Shown: one piece after another, positions 33,601-41,703 of the stretch | Numbering within the stretch: the stretch's first letter is position 1 | Layout: each line of letters starts with the position of its first letter | Assembly (NCBI RefSeq): GCF_964019385.1 | Contig: NC_088655.1 | Span: 20,568,371-20,632,370 of the forward strand | Direction of reading: 5' to 3' | Source of the DNA: Sycon ciliatum | Lineage: Eukaryota; Porifera; Calcarea; Leucosolenida; Sycettidae | Length of the DNA: 64,000 nt | Program-made: the position numbers and the translations under genes | The notes under the pieces: model-generated | What the model saw: only the letters and a program-made list of their open reading frames with translations | What the model was told of the DNA's origin: nothing | The model's database searches: none

Positions 33601-35233
33601 CCGTTGTTTTGTATGGGTTGCCTACAGAGAACAAGACCAAAAATCACCGAAAAATGTGTCAGGTTCACAAGCACAAAAATCACCATAAGTGTATTTGCAA
33701 TGGGAACTTGAAGAGCTGGACAACCCGCTACATCTATTTCATCACTTTTCGAATAGTGGCCAAAATAGGATTCATTTTATGTGGGGTTTGTATGTAACAT
33801 GTGTGCTTTGGGCAGCAAGGCATATTTAGCCCCGGCACACGCTCAATAGTGACATAGTGCTGTGAGTGGCTGAAAGCACAATCAGGTGCGTGGGAGTGTC
33901 TTCATGTATGTTTGTGCACATGAATGTGTGTGTGTGTGCGCGCAAGCACCTGCGAGTGTGCATAGGCAGAGGTGTGCCCGCAGGCCTGGGTGTGTACCCG
34001 TGGGCCTGGGCTAAGCCATACTTGAGTTCCTATTTTGAAATGGTTCTAGTAAGTATTGGAGTGTGACGTTTTTCCTGGTGCTGCCTCGAGACCTGTTAAT
34101 GACACTAAGCTGAAAATATGATTTACACAAGATTGGCCCGTATCAGGTTCTGCATCTTAGCTCTTCACTTGCAACCTAATGTCGTGACTAGCGACCAGCC
34201 TTGTACTACAGACCACTTCGCCAGGCACGGACGGTCTCACATTCATATTAATTATGGTTGTGCGGTGCAAACCTCTAACTAAGGACCACCTGCCACTAAA
34301 GACCGCTATCTCTGGCACCAAGGGGTGGTTGTTAGTCACAGGTTTTACTGTAGATATATTGGCAGACTGACAGGCTTGCCGACAGGTAGTGGATGTATTT
34401 ACGGACAAGCGAGAGAGTGGGAAGTCTGACTGACAGATGACTGGATGGTTGGAGGGCTGGGTCTCTGGCTTCAGGGCTGGCTAGGTTACTGGCTGGATGA
34501 ATAGATTACTGGCTATCGCGACGAATAGATAGAGGGATACAATGTACCTCCATGGATGAATGCATGGGTGTATGAAGGGATGGAGGGAGGGATGGATGGA
34601 TAGATGGGCGGACTAGTGGATGGATGGATGGATGGAGGGATGGATGGATAGATGGGCGGACTAGTGGATGGAGGGATGGGTAGTTGGAGGGATGTGTGGA
34701 TGGATAGATGGGCGGACTAGTGGATGGGGGGATGGATGGAGGGATGGGTGGATGGAAAGTTGGAGGGATGGGTGGATGGATAGATGGATTGAAGGGTGGA
34801 TGAATAGATGAATGGATTGATGGATGCATGGATGGATGGATGGCCGGATGGGCGGATGGGTAGACAGATGGGTGGGTGGATAGATAGATGGATTGATGGG
34901 TGGATGAACGGATGGATGGATGGGTGGGTGGTTTGTTAGATTAGTAGGTGGATGGATGGGTTTATAGCTGGATTATTGGAGAGATAGATGGAGTGAGTGA
35001 GTGAGTGAGGACATAATAGCATGAGATGGAGGGATGATGGCATGAAGGGCAGGAGCGTTGGAGGGATGATTAAACAGGCGGCCGGAAGGACAGATGAATA
35101 AACCGATGGGAACGATGATGTAATGCCTGAATGTGGGGAGGCAGATTGATTTTACATTCTCCCAACTTGAACTTTTCTTACCTGCCATCTGGAAACCTTG
35201 CTTGGTGTTACATTCAATAAGCAGTCAATAGAA
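21469..35233 (-). CDS. CARD-domain multi-exon gene (8 exons, predicted 685 aa)
   Basis: This gene model comes from splice signals and reading frame. Coding pieces in transcript order: 35182-35188 (ATG), 33325-33621, 32380-32904, 30480-30926, 25807-25914, 25055-25243, 21823-22125, 21469-21650 (TAA). Every intron has GT...AG ends and every junction is phase 1. The pieces total 2,058 nt, exactly 686 codons, with no internal stop. Residues 3-101 form a CARD-like helical death-fold domain. Residues 102-276 are Ala-rich, and 277-425 are rich in Ser, Thr, Gln and Ala. A conserved-looking stretch of unknown family follows (462-625), and the C-terminus has a CSLC...RHC zinc-finger-like segment. A role in innate-immune or death signalling is only inferred from the CARD. 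Exons 1-5 recur at 41608-46438. Confidence 0.8.
21823..22125 (-). CDS. CARD gene exon 7
   Basis: 303 nt, phase 1 at both ends, acceptor TGTCCTGCAG and donor GTATTT. It encodes about 101 aa with alternating charged and strongly hydrophobic segments ([34 protein letters not shown]). It looks like a folded domain, but no family was recognised. Confidence 0.75.
22149..22390. repeat. CA-rich minisatellite, about 28-30 bp period
   Basis: At least seven copies of a unit built on AAACAGACACATGCTCACA with variable CA-dinucleotide spacers. Another CA-rich tract is at 21680-21790, inside intron 7 of the CARD gene. Unit spacing varies with CA slippage. Confidence 0.9.
22885..25016. mobile_element. 2.1-kb TTAA-flanked DNA transposon (Kolobok- or piggyBac-like)
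   Basis: Perfect 13-bp terminal inverted repeats, GGAGGCTCCAACC at 22885 and GGTTGGAGCCTCC ending at 25016, are flanked by TTAA on both sides (22881-22884, 25017-25020). It lies wholly within intron 6 of the CARD gene. No transposase frame was recognised in the 2,132 bp. Purine-starting termini with TTAA favour Kolobok over piggyBac, but this is inference. Confidence 0.8.
23733..23799. repeat. Alternating purine-pyrimidine tract (TG)n(CG)n, Z-DNA-prone
   Basis: TG runs pass into CG runs twice, then CACACGTGCAC, within the TTAA element. Alternating GC/GT dinucleotides of this length are the classic left-handed-helix-forming sequence. Confidence 0.8.
25055..25243 (-). CDS. CARD gene exon 6
   Basis: 189 nt, phase 1 at both ends (acceptor TATGACCAG, donor GTTTGT). 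It encodes [19 protein letters not shown] and about 43 further residues in a frame with no stops. It joins exon 5 through a shared GAA codon. No family was recognised. Confidence 0.72.
25807..25914 (-). CDS. CARD gene exon 5
   Basis: 108 nt, phase 1 at both ends (acceptor ATGTTTCAG, donor GTAACG). It encodes a Ser-rich acidic segment ([20 protein letters not shown], then [13 protein letters not shown]). A paralogous exon remains at 41608-41703, cut by the assembly gap. Confidence 0.78.
26300..27281 (+). pseudogene. Non-LTR retrotransposon ORF1, SAP and RRM-like
   Basis: A decayed ORF1 related to that at 58515-59549. It has a SAP-like helix pair ([20 protein letters not shown]), a short coiled coil ([20 protein letters not shown]), a frameshift near 26720, a Ser/Thr-rich linker, then an RRM-like region ([20 protein letters not shown] ... 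[14 protein letters not shown]). One in-frame stop occurs before the terminal SAAAQ. No ATG precedes the SAP region, so the 5' end is lost. ORF1 proteins bind element RNA. The element sits in intron 4 of the CARD gene and is absent from the duplicate. Confidence 0.8.
27278..27480 (+). pseudogene. Non-LTR ORF2 start: endonuclease N-terminus only
   Basis: The ATG at 27278 overlaps the ORF1 stop as ATGA, a stop-restart arrangement. It encodes a short lead and then the first strands of an APE-type endonuclease ([20 protein letters not shown] ... [10 protein letters not shown]). After SETR the sequence changes to unrelated DNA near 27480, so the rest of the endonuclease and all of RT are missing. 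Confidence 0.75.
27543..28173 (+). CDS. Proline-rich GC-rich open frame, unknown
   Basis: About 209 aa from an ATG in strong context (ACCATGG) to TGA at 28173. It is extremely Pro-rich ([14 protein letters not shown]) with Arg/His/Tyr-rich C-terminal text ([32 protein letters not shown]). GC content and composition differ sharply from the T-rich DNA on both sides. It follows the truncated endonuclease and precedes a T-rich region with tandem hairpins and an (ATTAC)n tail, so it may be an ORF of a second retroelement fused to or inserted in the first. No known domain was recognised; it could be a chance GC-rich frame. Confidence 0.4.
28452..28553. repeat. 50-bp tandem duplication
   Basis: Two head-to-tail copies of a 50-bp unit beginning TTACTCGATTCTTCGCA, differing at a few positions. 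It lies in the T-rich region 3' of the proline-rich frame. Confidence 0.85.
28610..28730 (+). repeat. Tandem 84-bp repeat carrying strong hairpins
   Basis: Two 37-nt hairpins at 28610-28646 and 28694-28730, offset 84 bp. Each has 15-nt arms (CAGGCGCTTCGGAAG with CTTCCGGAGTGCCTG) around a TTGTTGT loop. Copy differences fall on the 3' arm; most leave wobble pairs and one makes a mismatch. This looks like a 3'-UTR structural element. Confidence 0.7.
28829..28853 (+). repeat. (ATTAC)n retroelement-like 3' tail
   Basis: Three near-perfect TTACA/ATTAC units end in a T run. Short tandem tails like this mark the 3' end of many non-LTR elements, so the plus-strand composite starting near 26.2 kb probably ends here. 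Confidence 0.5.
28959..29664. mobile_element. Foldback element with 257-bp inverted arms and 13-bp flanking repeat
   Basis: CCACAATGTATTA occurs at 28959-28971 and 29652-29664. Between them are two 257-bp inverted arms (29012-29268 and 29397-29653), nearly identical and separated by 128 bp. A 74-bp block starting GGGAGAATGAAATTGAAG is also present twice in direct orientation (28972 and 29323), so the insert is a partial duplication in head-to-head form. No coding capacity was recognised. The layout resembles the inverted 5' fragment of the Penelope insertion. Confidence 0.8.
29665..30420. other. Intron 4 sequence, no gene
   Basis: AT-rich DNA between the foldback element and the point (near 30420) where similarity with the duplicate locus resumes. 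No retroelement motif or exon was seen. Confidence 0.45.
30480..30926 (-). CDS. CARD gene exon 4
   Basis: 447 nt, phase 1 at both ends (acceptor CTTGTGGCAG, donor GTAAGG). It encodes a Ser/Thr/Ala/Gln-rich linker and then a helical stretch ([31 protein letters not shown]). It is matched by 42100-42540 in the duplicate with the frame preserved. Confidence 0.8.
31386..32213. mobile_element. 828-bp TIR element in intron 3 of the CARD gene
   Basis: 28-bp imperfect terminal inverted repeats: the left begins CTTCTTCCGCGTCATTAAAA, and the right ends in the inverse at 32213 with a few mismatches. The duplicate locus lacks this block (sequence is continuous near 43385), so it is a real insertion. The target duplication is unclear and the superfamily unknown. 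No transposase was seen. Confidence 0.78.
32380..32904 (-). CDS. CARD gene exon 3 (Ala-rich)
   Basis: 525 nt, phase 1 at both ends (acceptor GTGACCAG, donor GTGAGT). It encodes a low-complexity region with long Ala/Gly/Met runs ([11 protein letters not shown]) from GCA/GCN trinucleotide repeats. The matching exon 43527-44036 is 510 nt, so five codons differ by in-frame repeat slippage. Confidence 0.78.
33325..33621 (-). CDS. CARD gene exon 2 (CARD-like domain)
   Basis: 297 nt, phase 1 at both ends (acceptor TTCTCTGTAG, donor GTGATA). It encodes 99 residues of amphipathic helices ([66 protein letters not shown]). Helix spacing and hydrophobic pattern fit a CARD better than a death-effector or pyrin fold. 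The domain is N-terminal, as usual for CARD adaptors. The duplicate exon at 44452-44748 is nearly identical. Confidence 0.72.
34171..34350. mobile_element. Short deletion derivative of the TA-type DNA transposon
   Basis: The right end CAGGTTTTACTG followed by TA, with subterminal GACTAGCGACCAG motifs, matches both ends of the element at 10734-20133 in reverse orientation. The left terminus has decayed. It lies in intron 1 and also exists in the duplicate at 45315-45494, so it inserted before the duplication. Confidence 0.7.
34550..34985. repeat. Degenerate (GATG)n tetranucleotide tract
   Basis: A long G-rich tract of GGATG/GATG units with drift, in intron 1 of the CARD gene. Its counterpart at 45700-46060 has a different length. 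The open frames across it are repeat artefacts. Confidence 0.9.
35182..35233 (-). CDS. CARD gene exon 1 (5' UTR end and start codon)
   Basis: 52 nt between the acceptor TTTCTACAG and donor GTAAGAAAAG. Only seven bases are coding: ATG GCA G (35188-35182), placed in the phase needed by exon 2. An in-frame TGA upstream closes the leader. The same start codon and donor are at 46387-46393 in the duplicate. More 5' exons probably exist. Confidence 0.65.
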
Positions 35234-35752
35234 CTGTAGAAAGATAGGGGAAGAGTGCAAACAAAGACAAAGCTAAGTGTTTTTTCTATGTCAATGCAGT
35301 GCTGAGAACAACAATGGGTATAAATTCTTTACCAAGAAGGTGGAACGGTGTTTGGCTTGCAGCGTGACCTTCACGCTAAACTATCATAAGGCGAAACAAT
35401 TCGTGTTTGACGTTAACATTATTCTGCCTGAGCAGTGAGAGAGGAGGAGGAGGGGGGGTGGGGGCCCCTAGGTAGCACTGGGCCGCTGGCTCTTCAGGCA
35501 TATATTGGACATGTACAGTGCATGAAAAGGAGGCTGAAAAAAAAAACACCCTCCAGACCCCTTTGGGTATGTCCCTGCTGGAGGTAGCACAGTTCAAAAC
35601 TCCAGTTGAAAGCCAAACCTCATTCTGTATTCTTTGGCCAGACAAAGAGCGGTGGATAAACAGACGGATAAAAGGACAGGGACAAGGACAATGAAGACAG
35701 GCGGATGGCAATAGATGGGAGGACAGACGGCTAGACAGGTGGAGAGAGAGAG

Positions 35753-35885
<133 letters not shown>

Positions 35886-36039
35886 GAGAGGGAGAGAGAG
35901 TCAGATAGACAGACAGCAATTGAAACATAGACATAGACAGAGACAGAGACAAACACAGAAACAGACAAATAGATAGACAGAGTCAGTCAGTCAATCAATA
36001 AGTCAAACAGACGGGCAGACAAAAAGTCAGGCAAGCAGA

Positions 36040-36590
36040 GAGACAAGCTGACAACAGGCACATAGACAGACAGAACATTGTCAGCTATCACACTCAACAG
36101 CTGACCCTTAGAAAAGAGAGAACAGTTACTTACTTTGGGCTACGGACTCTTGCTAATACTTGTAGCCAAATGTCCAATTCGCTAACCAATGCCCAGAGAC
36201 AGCAGGATACGGAGAGGGGGAGTGGGGGAGTAAGAGACAGAGACAGACAGACAGCGAGAGAGTGGGAGTAGGAGAGAGAGAGAGAGTCAGACAGACAGAC
36301 AGCGATTGAGACGTAGACATAGACATTGACAGAGACAAACACAGAAAACAGAAACATAGAGAGACAGAGTCAGTCAGTCAAACAAATAAGTCAGTCAGGC
36401 GGAGAGACCAACAGGTAGGCAAGCAGAGAGCCAAGCTGACAACAGGCAGACAGACAGAACATTGTCAGACATCGCGCTCAACAGCTGACGCTTAGAAAAG
36501 AGAGAACAGTTACTTACCTTTGGGTTAGGGACTCTTGCTAATACTTGTAGCCAAATGGCGCAATTTACTAACCAATGCCTATGCATTAAC
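36040..36590 (-). repeat. Two copies of a block of about 390 bp with exon-like signals
   Basis: Positions near 36040-36210 and 36420-36590 share GCAAGCAGAGAG..., GAACATTGTCAG and, on the minus strand, a 50-nt piece (WLQVLARV reading) followed by GTAAGTAACTG. The donor-like sequence is CCCAAAGGTAAGT in the distal copy but CCCAAAGTAAGT in the proximal copy, one G shorter. These could be untranslated 5' exons of the CARD gene; phase with exon 1 could not be established. Confidence 0.45.
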
Positions 36591-36924
36591 ACCAAAAAAA
36601 AAAGAAATTCAGCGAAAGGTAGACACAGAGAGAGAAAGAGAAATATACGGAGACAGACAGAGACTGACAGAGACATAGAGACAAACGGAGTCGAACAGTG
36701 ATAGAGAGAGAGAAAAGAAGAGAAAGGGAAAGAGCAAGAGAAAGAGAGACAGACAGACAGACAGAGAACGGAGAGATAGAGGGATAGACAGAAGTTGACA
36801 GAAAGAGATAGCGAGAGAGAGAGAATGGAGATGAAGAGAGAATGAGAGAGAAATACAGGCAGACGGACGGACGGACGGGACGGACAGATAGACAGACGGA
36901 CAGAGAGAGATGGAGAGGCATAGA

Positions 36925-36967
<43 letters not shown>

Positions 36968-37138
36968 AGAGAGAGAGAGAGACAGACAGAGACAGACAGA
37001 AAGACAGACAGACAGACAGACAAACAGAGAGAGAGACAAAGAGACAGAGAGAGAAACAGAGCAAGAGACAGATAGAAAAGAGTGACAAAGACAGTGACAG
37101 AAACAGAGACAGCAGGATACGGAGAGGCAGGGAGTAAG

Positions 37139-40100
37139 AGACAGAGACAGAGACAGAGACAGAGACAGAGACAGAGACAGAGACAGAGACAGAGACAGAG
37201 ACAGAGACAGAGACAGAGACAGAGAGACAGAGACAGAGACAGAGACAGAGACAGAGACAGAGACAGAGACAGAGACAGAGACAGAGACAGAGACAGAGAC
37301 AGAGACAGAGACAGAGACAGAGACAGAGACAGAGACAGAGACAGAGACAGAGACAGAGACAGAGACAGAGACAGAGACAGAGACAGAGACAGAGACAGAG
37401 ACAGAGACAGAGACAGAGACAGAGACAGAGACAGAGACAGAGACAGAGACAGAGACAGAGACAGAGACAGAGACAGAGACAGAGACAGAGACAGAGACAG
37501 AGACAGAGACAGAGACAGAGACAGAGACAGAGACAGAGACAGAGACAGAGACAGAGACAGAGACAGAGACAGAGACAGAGACAGAGACAGAGACAGAGAC
37601 AGAGAGACAGAGACAGAGACAGAGACAGAGACAGAGACAGAGACAGAGACAGAGACAGAGACAGAGACAGAGACAGAGACAGAGACAGAGACAGAGACAG
37701 AGACAGAGACAGAGACAGAGACAGAGACAGAGACAGAGACAGAGACAGAGACAGAGACAGAGACAGAGACAGAGACAGAGACAGAGACAGAGACAGAGAC
37801 AGAGACAGAGACAGAGACAGAGACAGAGACAGAGACAGAGACAGAGACAGAGACAGAGACAGAGACAGAGACAGAGACAGAGACAGAGACAGAGACAGAG
37901 ACAGAGACAGAGACAGAGACAGAGACAGAGACAGAGACAGAGACAGAGACAGAGACAGAGACAGAGACAGAGACAGAGACAGAGACAGAGACAGAGACAG
38001 AGACAGAGACAGAGACAGAGACAGAGACAGAGACAGAGACAGAGACAGAGACAGAGACAGAGACAGAGACAGAGACAGAGACAGAGACAGAGACAGAGAC
38101 AGAGACAGAGACAGAGACAGAGACAGAGACAGAGACAGAGACAGAGACAGAGACAGAGACAGAGACAGAGACAGAGACAGAGACAGAGACAGAGACAGAG
38201 ACAGAGACAGAGACAGAGACAGAGACAGAGACAGAGACAGAGACAGAGACAGAGACAGAGACAGAGACAGAGACAGAGACAGAGACAGAGACAGAGACAG
38301 AGACAGAGACAGAGACAGAGACAGAGACAGAGACAGAGACAGAGACAGAGACAGAGACAGAGACAGAGACAGAGACAGAGACAGAGACAGAGACAGAGAC
38401 AGAGACAGAGACAGAGACAGAGACAGAGACAGAGACAGAGACAGAGACAGAGACAGAGACAGAGACAGAGACAGAGACAGAGACAGAGACAGAGACAGAG
38501 ACAGAGACAGAGACAGAGACAGAGACAGAGACAGAGACAGAGACAGAGACAGAGACAGAGACAGAGACAGAGACAGAGACAGAGACAGAGACAGAGACAG
38601 AGACAGAGACAGAGACAGAGACAGAGACAGAGACAGAGACAGAGACAGAGACAGAGACAGAGACAGAGACAGAGACAGAGACAGAGACAGAGACAGAGAC
38701 AGAGACAGAGACAGAGACAGAGACAGAGACAGAGACAGAGACAGAGACAGAGACAGAGACAGAGACAGAGACAGAGACAGAGACAGAGACAGAGACAGAG
38801 ACAGAGACAGAGACAGAGACAGAGACAGAGACAGAGACAGAGACAGAGACAGAGACAGAGACAGAGACAGAGACAGAGACAGAGACAGAGACAGAGACAG
38901 AGACAGAGACAGAGACAGAGACAGAGACAGAGACAGAGACAGAGACAGAGACAGAGACAGAGACAGAGACAGAGACAGAGACAGAGACAGAGACAGAGAC
39001 AGAGACAGAGACAGAGACAGAGACAGAGACAGAGACAGAGACAGAGACAGAGACAGAGACAGAGACAGAGACAGAGACAGAGACAGAGACAGAGACAGAG
39101 ACAGAGACAGAGACAGAGACAGAGACAGAGACAGAGACAGAGACAGAGACAGAGACAGAGACAGAGACAGAGACAGAGACAGAGACAGAGACAGAGACAG
39201 AGACAGAGACAGAGACAGAGACAGAGACAGAGACAGAGACAGAGACAGAGACAGAGACAGAGACAGAGACAGAGACAGAGACAGAGACAGAGACAGAGAC
39301 AGAGACAGAGACAGAGACAGAGACAGAGACAGAGACAGAGACAGAGACAGAGACAGAGACAGAGACAGAGACAGAGACAGAGACAGAGACAGAGACAGAG
39401 ACAGAGACAGAGACAGAGACAGAGACAGAGACAGAGACAGAGACAGAGACAGAGACAGAGACAGAGACAGAGACAGAGACAGAGACAGAGACAGAGACAG
39501 AGACAGAGACAGAGACAGAGACAGAGACAGAGACAGAGACAGAGACAGAGACAGAGACAGAGACAGAGACAGAGACAGAGACAGAGACAGAGACAGAGAC
39601 AGAGACAGAGACAGAGACAGAGACAGAGACAGAGACAGAGACAGAGACAGAGACAGAGACAGAGACAGAGACAGAGACAGAGACAGAGACAGAGACAGAG
39701 ACAGAGACAGAGACAGAGACAGAGACAGAGACAGAGACAGAGACAGAGACAGAGACAGAGACAGAGACAGAGACAGAGACAGAGACAGAGACAGAGACAG
39801 AGACAGAGACAGAGACAGAGACAGAGACAGAGACAGAGACAGAGACAGAGACAGAGACAGAGACAGAGACAGAGACAGAGACAGAGACAGAGACAGAGAC
39901 AGAGACAGAGACAGAGACAGAGACAGAGACAGAGACAGAGACAGAGACAGAGACAGAGACAGAGACAGAGACAGAGACAGAGACAGAGACAGAGACAGAG
40001 ACAGAGACAGAGACAGAGACAGAGACAGAGACAGAGACAGAGACAGAGACAGAGACAGAGACAGAGACAGAGACAGAGACAGAGACAGAGACAGAGACAG

Positions 40101-41407
40101 AGACAGAGACAGAGACAGAGACAGAGACAGAGACAGAGACAGAGACAGAGACAGAGACAGAGACAGAGACAGAGACAGAGACAGAGACAGAGACAGAGAC
40201 AGAGACAGAGACAGAGACAGAGACAGAGACAGAGACAGAGACAGAGACAGAGACAGAGACAGAGACAGAGACAGAGACAGAGACAGAGACAGAGACAGAG
40301 ACAGAGACAGAGACAGAGACAGAGACAGAGACAGAGACAGAGACAGAGACAGAGACAGAGACAGAGACAGAGACAGAGACAGAGACAGAGACAGAGACAG
40401 AGACAGAGACAGAGACAGAGACAGAGACAGAGACAGAGACAGAGACAGAGACAGAGACAGAGACAGAGACAGAGACAGAGACAGAGACAGAGACAGAGAC
40501 AGAGACAGAGACAGAGACAGAGACAGAGACAGAGACAGAGAGACAGAGACAGAGACAGAGACAGAGACAGAGACAGAGACAGAGACAGAGACAGAGACAG
40601 AGACAGAGACAGAGACAGAGACAGAGACAGAGACAGAGACAGAGACAGAGACAGAGACAGAGACAGAGACAGAGACAGAGACAGAGACAGAGACAGAGAC
40701 AGAGACAGAGACAGAGACAGAGACAGAGACAGAGACAGAGACAGAGACAGAGACAGAGACAGAGACAGAGACAGAGACAGAGACAGAGACAGAGACAGAG
40801 ACAGAGACAGAGACAGAGACAGAGACAGAGACAGAGACAGAGACAGAGACAGAGACAGAGACAGAGACAGAGACAGAGACAGAGACAGAGACAGAGACAG
40901 AGACAGAGACAGAGACAGAGACAGAGACAGAGACAGAGACAGAGACAGAGACAGAGACAGAGACAGAGACAGAGACAGAGACAGAGACAGAGACAGAGAC
41001 AGAGACAGAGACAGAGACAGAGACAGAGACAGAGACAGAGACAGAGACAGAGACAGAGACAGAGACAGAGACAGAGACAGAGACAGAGACAGAGACAGAG
41101 ACAGAGACAGAGACAGAGACAGAGACAGAGACAGAGACAGAGACAGAGACAGAGACAGAGACAGAGACAGAGACAGAGACAGAGACAGAGACAGAGACAG
41201 AGACAGAGACAGAGACAGAGACAGAGACAGAGACAGAGACAGAGACAGAGACAGAGACAGAGACAGAGACAGAGACAGAGACAGAGACAGAGACAGAGAC
41301 AGAGACAGAGACAGAGACAGAGACAGAGACAGAGACAGAGACAGAGACAGAGACAGAGACAGAGACAGAGACAGAGACAGAGACAGAGACAGAGACAGAG
41401 ACAGAGA
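37139..41407. repeat. 4.27-kb hexanucleotide array (AGAGAC)n
   Basis: Over 700 essentially perfect hexamers, broken only by three 2-bp AG insertions near 37225, 37605 and 40541 that shift phase. All frames on both strands are open for long stretches (RD, ET, RQ, SL, LC, SV dipeptides), which is purely a product of the repeat. The array runs into an assembly gap, so its true length is unknown. Confidence 0.98.
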
Positions 41408-41607
41408 NNNNNNNNNNNNNNNNNNNNNNNNNNNNNNNNNNNNNNNNNNNNNNNNNNNNNNNNNNNNNNNNNNNNNNNNNNNNNNNNNNNNNNNNNNNNN
41501 NNNNNNNNNNNNNNNNNNNNNNNNNNNNNNNNNNNNNNNNNNNNNNNNNNNNNNNNNNNNNNNNNNNNNNNNNNNNNNNNNNNNNNNNNNNNNNNNNNNN
41601 NNNNNNN
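41408..41607. other. Assembly gap (200 N)
   Basis: A fixed-size block of unknown bases between the hexamer array and exon 5 of the duplicate CARD locus. Its length is probably nominal. The rest of the duplicate gene may be lost or collapsed here. Confidence 0.99.
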
Positions 41608-41703
41608 AGCTAGCAGCAGAGCCGGAAAACCCTGAGTCACTTTCAGACATTTCGGGGCTGTCCAGGAGGAACTGAGACTTCTGCAGCAGAGAGGCCTGAG
41701 AAT
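41608..41703 (-). CDS. Duplicate CARD gene exon 5 (partial)
   Basis: The acceptor TGTGTTCCAG and the Ser-rich coding match exon 5 at 25807-25914. The donor side is lost in the gap. Confidence 0.72.
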
